From assembly GCF_903166545.1 (NCBI RefSeq), contig NZ_CAESCH010000001.1:3848001-3912000 (forward strand): a stretch of DNA of 64,000 nt. The letters are read 5' to 3'. A model generated the notes under the pieces. It did not search any database, had not been told where the DNA came from, and worked only from the letters and a program-made list of their open reading frames with translations. The stretch is from Metabacillus schmidteae. Lineage in GTDB: Bacteria > Bacillota > Bacilli > Bacillales > Bacillaceae. The stretch's first letter is position 1. Each line of letters begins with the position of its first letter. Position numbers and translations under genes: made by a program. This document shows, one piece after another, positions 60,475 to 64,000 of the stretch.

Positions 60475-62277
60475 TTAATTTACGGTAAATTGTTTCGAAA
60501 TGCCGGATAATGAGTTGGATAACTCTTTTAATTGCAAACCAATTTCATGAGTACTTTCCATCTGCTGTATTTGATCATTGCTTGTTGATAGCATTTGTTC
60601 TGTACTAGCAAGGGTTTCTTGAGAGATTGATGCAGAGCTTAATGTTTCTTCTTCCAGGTCCGGTAAAACCAGCTTTAGCCTATGAAGCTCTCCCTGCATT
60701 CCTTGTAGCTTTTTACTAACGGTATTAATTTCATGCATTAATTCATCAAATGATGCTTTCGAATCGTTCGCCGTTTCTAAGTTGTGCCTAATCTTCATCA
60801 GCATATCATCAAATTCATTTGTAGCTCGTATTGTAACATCTTCCATTTCAGTGATTGATTTTGAAATATCTACAGTTGCAGATGAGGACTGTTCTGCAAG
60901 TTTACGTACCTCGTTCGCAACGACAGCAAATCCTTTTCCTGCTTCTCCTGCTCTTGCAGCCTCAATTGTTGCGTTAAGTGATAATAACTTTGTTTGATCA
61001 GCGACACCTTTTATTAATCCTACAAGATTTGTTATTGAAGATGAGTGATCTTTTACTTGTTGAATAGTTGATGTCATGTGTTCAAAATCTCTTTCAAAGC
61101 TGTTGATTGTATTAATTAAATAGGTGTTGTTCTTTTCTCCACGCTTAGCAGATACATTCATGTCTTCTGAGCTTTGAAACACCATGTCCATACCCGAAAT
61201 CAACATTTGAATTTTTTGTTTCATTGATTGGAAGCCGTTTACACTACTATCTGAGCTACTCGCAGTTTGTTCAGCACCGTGTTTTACAACATTTATCGCT
61301 TCAATTAACTGGCGGCTATAAGAAAGCGCATCTTCTGATGAATGACTCAATTTCCCTCCGGTCATTTCCAGCTCTGTTGTTGTTTCATTTATTTCATGTA
61401 TGACGTTTTTCATCTGTTCAATCATCATATTAAAGCTTAATTTTAGAGATTGAAGCTCTGGAATCGTTGTATTAATTAAAGCCTTTTTATTTAAATTCCC
61501 TTCACGTACCTCTGTCATAACATTTCGCAGTTCAGTTAAAGGTTTAGTTACACTACGCACAAACATAATTAAAAGAATAATTGAAATAACAAGGCTCACA
61601 GCTATTACAATGATCATAAATTGTGCCATTTCATTCACGGGACCAAGATAAGATGATGTTGGGACAACCAATACATATTTCCCATTAATCTCCGGCATTT
61701 TCAAGACAGAAATTGTATAGTCTTCACCTTTAAATATATGATGAAAGACAGCTTCATCCTCACTTGCTATTCTCTCTTTAAAAGAGTCTGTGAATGAGAT
61801 ATTTGCTTCATTACTAACCTTAAAAGGCTTTATCTGATCATCTTTATAATAGAAAATATGAGATTGGATTCCGTCTGCTTTTAACTGCCGTTGTTGATCG
61901 CGAATACTAATATCCAATTGCTGCATAAAATATAAGTCATCACTAACATAAAGGAACTTCAGGTTTTGAGCAACATATGCCATAACTTCTGATTCACGAC
62001 TAATACGATTTTCAATTGTCTCTATAGTTGTATCCTTAGCCTTTAGATAGGAACTAATCCCTACAATATTAATGGAAACAATTAATAAGAAACTAAATAA
62101 AAACAGTAAACGATTTTGCAAGTTAAACTTTGAAAATGTTTTTTCTAAGAAACGATTTGGTGCAGGCATGTTTTCCCTTTCCGCTTCCTCTTTCTTGCTC
62201 TCTCTATGCTTTTTCGGGTTAAACTTTATTTTATGTATTGGTAACTTTTTTAAGTGGTTCACCCATTTTTGTTCCAA
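60475..62277 (-). CDS. Methyl-accepting chemotaxis protein
   Basis: 600 residues from the TTG at 62277, six nt after GGAGGG; the frame is open further without a site. Unusually, about 50 basic residues precede the first membrane helix (about 59-78). Then come an extracellular sensor domain (about 80-240), a second helix (about 220-245), HAMP (to about 300), and a signalling domain with the hairpin tip [31 protein letters not shown] (written in parts: [19 protein letters not shown]). Ligand unknown. Confidence 0.88.
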   Translation of the reverse strand: MEQKWVNHLKKLPIHKIKFNPKKHRESKKEEAERENMPAPNRFLEKTFSKFNLQNRLLFLFSFLLIVSINIVGISSYLKAKDTTIETIENRISRESEVMAYVAQNLKFLYVSDDLYFMQQLDISIRDQQRQLKADGIQSHIFYYKDDQIKPFKVSNEANISFTDSFKERIASEDEAVFHHIFKGEDYTISVLKMPEINGKYVLVVPTSSYLGPVNEMAQFMIIVIAVSLVISIILLIMFVRSVTKPLTELRNVMTEVREGNLNKKALINTTIPELQSLKLSFNMMIEQMKNVIHEINETTTELEMTGGKLSHSSEDALSYSRQLIEAINVVKHGAEQTASSSDSSVNGFQSMKQKIQMLISGMDMVFQSSEDMNVSAKRGEKNNTYLINTINSFERDFEHMTSTIQQVKDHSSSITNLVGLIKGVADQTKLLSLNATIEAARAGEAGKGFAVVANEVRKLAEQSSSATVDISKSITEMEDVTIRATNEFDDMLMKIRHNLETANDSKASFDELMHEINTVSKKLQGMQGELHRLKLVLPDLEEETLSSASISQETLASTEQMLSTSNDQIQQMESTHEIGLQLKELSNSLSGISKQFTVN

Positions 62278-62480
62278 ACCCAGCCCTCCATCTCCGTATA
62301 ATTTCGACTCATTATAACATTGAAATATTAAGCTAGTGTTAAGAATAGAAATCACGTCAATAAGGCTTTATTCTTATTTTTTTCACAACCATAATGTAAT
62401 CCCCTGAAATTTCACATATACTCTAAATTTATTCCTTCACTTTAAAATAAAAAATGACATCCAATAAATCATATAAATAT

Positions 62481-62509
62481 AAAAAAGCAAGGAGCATCCT
62501 CCCTGCTTT
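62481..62509 (-). terminator. Terminator of the Na/Pi cotransporter gene
   Basis: AAAGCAGGGAG / CTCCTTGCTTT type stem with a short loop and TTTTTT on the minus strand. Confidence 0.85.
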
Positions 62510-62533
62510 CTAAAAATTCTTATTCCATTTAAA

Positions 62534-64000
62534 TTAGTCTCTGTAACCTAAAACTGCTTCCGCAATGTTTACTGAGTGATCACCAATACGTTCAAGGTTG
62601 CTTATTATATCAACAAAAACTATACCTGCAGAACCAGTACAACTACCTTCATTAATCCGCATGATATGCTTTTTTCGTAATGTTCTTTCCATCTTATCTA
62701 TTTGTTCCTCAGATTTTAATACTTTCGATGCTAAAGCTGTGTCTTTGTCGTCAAGAGCTGTAATGGCATCCTTTAATGTTTGAATTGTTAATTCAAACAT
62801 ATCATTTAAATCTTTTTTCGCTGAATCAGTTAGTTTTACTTTGTTTGTCAATTGATATCCAACTAATTCAACTACATTTTCAAAATGATCTCCGATACGT
62901 TCTATATCTCTAACAGTATCCATTAACATGCTATGCTCTTCTGACTCTGTAGGAGACATCTCACTTCTGGAAATAAGAATTAAATAATCTGTAATTTTAC
63001 GATCTAGATTATTAATTGCATCCTCAAGCTGCATCGCAGTATCTGCGTTTTTTTGAGAATAAGTTGCTTGATAATCTCTTGCTGCTTCCAACCCTATTGT
63101 TGCAAATTGGCCCATTCGAAGAACCTCTTCCTTTGCCTGTCCAAGTGCAATAGATGATGATTGCTCAATAAAGATTGGGTCTAAGTGTTTTGTTTTATAC
63201 TCTATAACTGAATCTTCACCTGGAATAAGCTTAGTAACAAGAAATGCTAAGAACCCAATTAAAGGTAATTGAATAATTGTATTTGTAATATTGAATGTAC
63301 CATGTGCAAAGGCAATAGTCATCTCAGGATTTAAGTTTAATGCACCTTGTAAAAATTGCATAAAATTTGTAAACAAAGGTAAGAAAATCAGAAAGACTGT
63401 GGTACCGATTAAGTTAAAGATAACATGCGTCAATGCTGCTCTTCTTGCTGCAATAGATGCTCCAATAGAAGCTAACACAGCGGTAATCGTAGTTCCTATG
63501 TTATCTCCAAATAGAACTGGTAAAGCTGCGTAAATATCTATTAATCCTTGACCAAATAACTCCTGTAATATACCTATGGTTGCACTAGAACTTTGAACAA
63601 TAACAGTAAAGATTGTTCCGACTACTACTCCCAATAAAGGGTTACTACTCATACTGACGGTTAAATCATGAAATGCTTCCAAAGTACGCAGTGGCTTCAT
63701 ACCATCGCCCATTAATTCCAATCCAAAAAATAATGCACCAAAACCAAAGATGATTTGACCGATGTTATGTATTCTCTTGTTTTTAAAGAAAAAAAGTAAT
63801 ATTGCTCCAACAGCGATTATTGGAAGTGCGTAATCCGAAACTTTAATCCCGATTATAAATGCTGTAACGGTTGTCCCAATATTAGCCCCCATAATTACAC
63901 CAATAGCTTGTCTAAGACTCATAAATCCAGCACTTACTAATCCAACTGTAATAACAGTTGTTCCACTGCTGGATTGAATTAAAACCGTCACAATAATACC
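62534..64000 (-). CDS. Na/Pi cotransporter (NptA family) with PhoU-like domain, N terminus beyond the window
   Basis: 489 codons are visible and the frame runs off the right edge; the GTG at 63991 is internal because the residues before it (GIIVTVLIQSSS) continue the first QSSS repeat. Two inverted Na/Pi repeats with QSSSGTTV and QSSSATIG lie in the membrane part (to about 255), followed by a cytoplasmic PhoU-like four-helix domain (about 290-480; MDTVRDIERIGDHFENVVEL, and ISNLERIGDHSVNIAEAV). It probably exports or imports phosphate with sodium. Confidence 0.93.
   Translation of the reverse strand, partial: GIIVTVLIQSSSGTTVITVGLVSAGFMSLRQAIGVIMGANIGTTVTAFIIGIKVSDYALPIIAVGAILLFFFKNKRIHNIGQIIFGFGALFFGLELMGDGMKPLRTLEAFHDLTVSMSSNPLLGVVVGTIFTVIVQSSSATIGILQELFGQGLIDIYAALPVLFGDNIGTTITAVLASIGASIAARRAALTHVIFNLIGTTVFLIFLPLFTNFMQFLQGALNLNPEMTIAFAHGTFNITNTIIQLPLIGFLAFLVTKLIPGEDSVIEYKTKHLDPIFIEQSSSIALGQAKEEVLRMGQFATIGLEAARDYQATYSQKNADTAMQLEDAINNLDRKITDYLILISRSEMSPTESEEHSMLMDTVRDIERIGDHFENVVELVGYQLTNKVKLTDSAKKDLNDMFELTIQTLKDAITALDDKDTALASKVLKSEEQIDKMERTLRKKHIMRINEGSCTGSAGIVFVDIISNLERIGDHSVNIAEAVLGYRD

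Noticed and set aside
1..64000. CRISPR array, rRNA operon or prophage
   Set aside because: No regularly spaced direct repeats, no rRNA sequence and no phage structural genes were seen anywhere in the window.

Overview
The window looks like a chromosomal segment of a low-GC, endospore-forming Bacillaceae bacterium. The gene order from spoIIIAA at the left edge to sodA at about 60 kb follows the Bacillus subtilis block yqhV-efp-papA-aroQ-yqhRQPO-mntR-lipM-yqhL-gcvPB/PA/T-yqhHG-sinIR-yqzG-yqzE/aroK-comG-mgsR-yqgYXWVUTS-glcK-yqgQ-gluP-yqgO-yqgN-rpmG-yqgM-pst-yqgE-sodA. Synteny statements rest on remembered B. subtilis gene order; no alignment was run. TTG and GTG starts, GGAGG-type ribosome binding sites and strong intrinsic terminators fit the Firmicutes.

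Layout. 0-10.6 kb: sporulation (spoIIIAA), EF-P, shikimate enzyme AroQ, YqhR/Q/P/O, MntR, then a class II ribonucleotide reductase gene (nrdJ) interrupted by a 251-nt ORF-less group I intron exactly inside the NPCG-E active-site motif and preceded by a pair of NrdR boxes. 11-19 kb: lipM, a rhodanese, a CNNM/CBS membrane protein, a MerR-like coiled-coil protein, and the glycine cleavage operon gcvT-gcvPA-gcvPB behind a tandem glycine riboswitch. 19-28 kb: yqhH-yqhG and then the most unusual region. sinI-sinR has Spo0A boxes and a c-di-GMP-I riboswitch in the sinI leader. A second sinR-sinI pair (reverse order, overlapping) follows, with a small-protein operon, a membrane GT2 polysaccharide synthase and a UTP-glucose-1-phosphate uridylyltransferase, all of whose promoters carry GTTCTYT-type Sin operators. 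This cassette occupies the place where B. subtilis has tapA-sipW-tasA.

28-33 kb: yqzG, yqzE, aroK and the seven-gene comG competence pseudopilus operon; comGF has no normal start codon but has a perfect Shine-Dalgarno before an ATA codon. 33-51 kb: a tRNA-Gln(UUG), mgsR, small yqg proteins, an M14 endopeptidase, an LTA-synthase family protein, glucokinase with a cre site, a CstA-type peptide/carbon starvation transporter, an orphan GerA-family germinant receptor A subunit, the rhomboid GluP, folate and ribosomal genes, and a glycosyltransferase. 51-57 kb: a MltG-like protein, phoU and the pstS-pstC-pstA-pstB phosphate transporter under a four-repeat Pho box, then the MFS gene yqgE. 57.8-59.6 kb: a complete IS1182-family element inserted 16 bp beyond sodA. 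59.6-64 kb: sodA, a chemoreceptor and a Na/Pi cotransporter gene that runs off the end.

Taken together, the 21.9-27.7 kb stretch reads as a biofilm-decision module: Spo0A and c-di-GMP would both feed into SinI/SinR, and a second Sin pair would control an exopolysaccharide synthase and its UDP-glucose supply. That connection is inference from motifs, not demonstrated.
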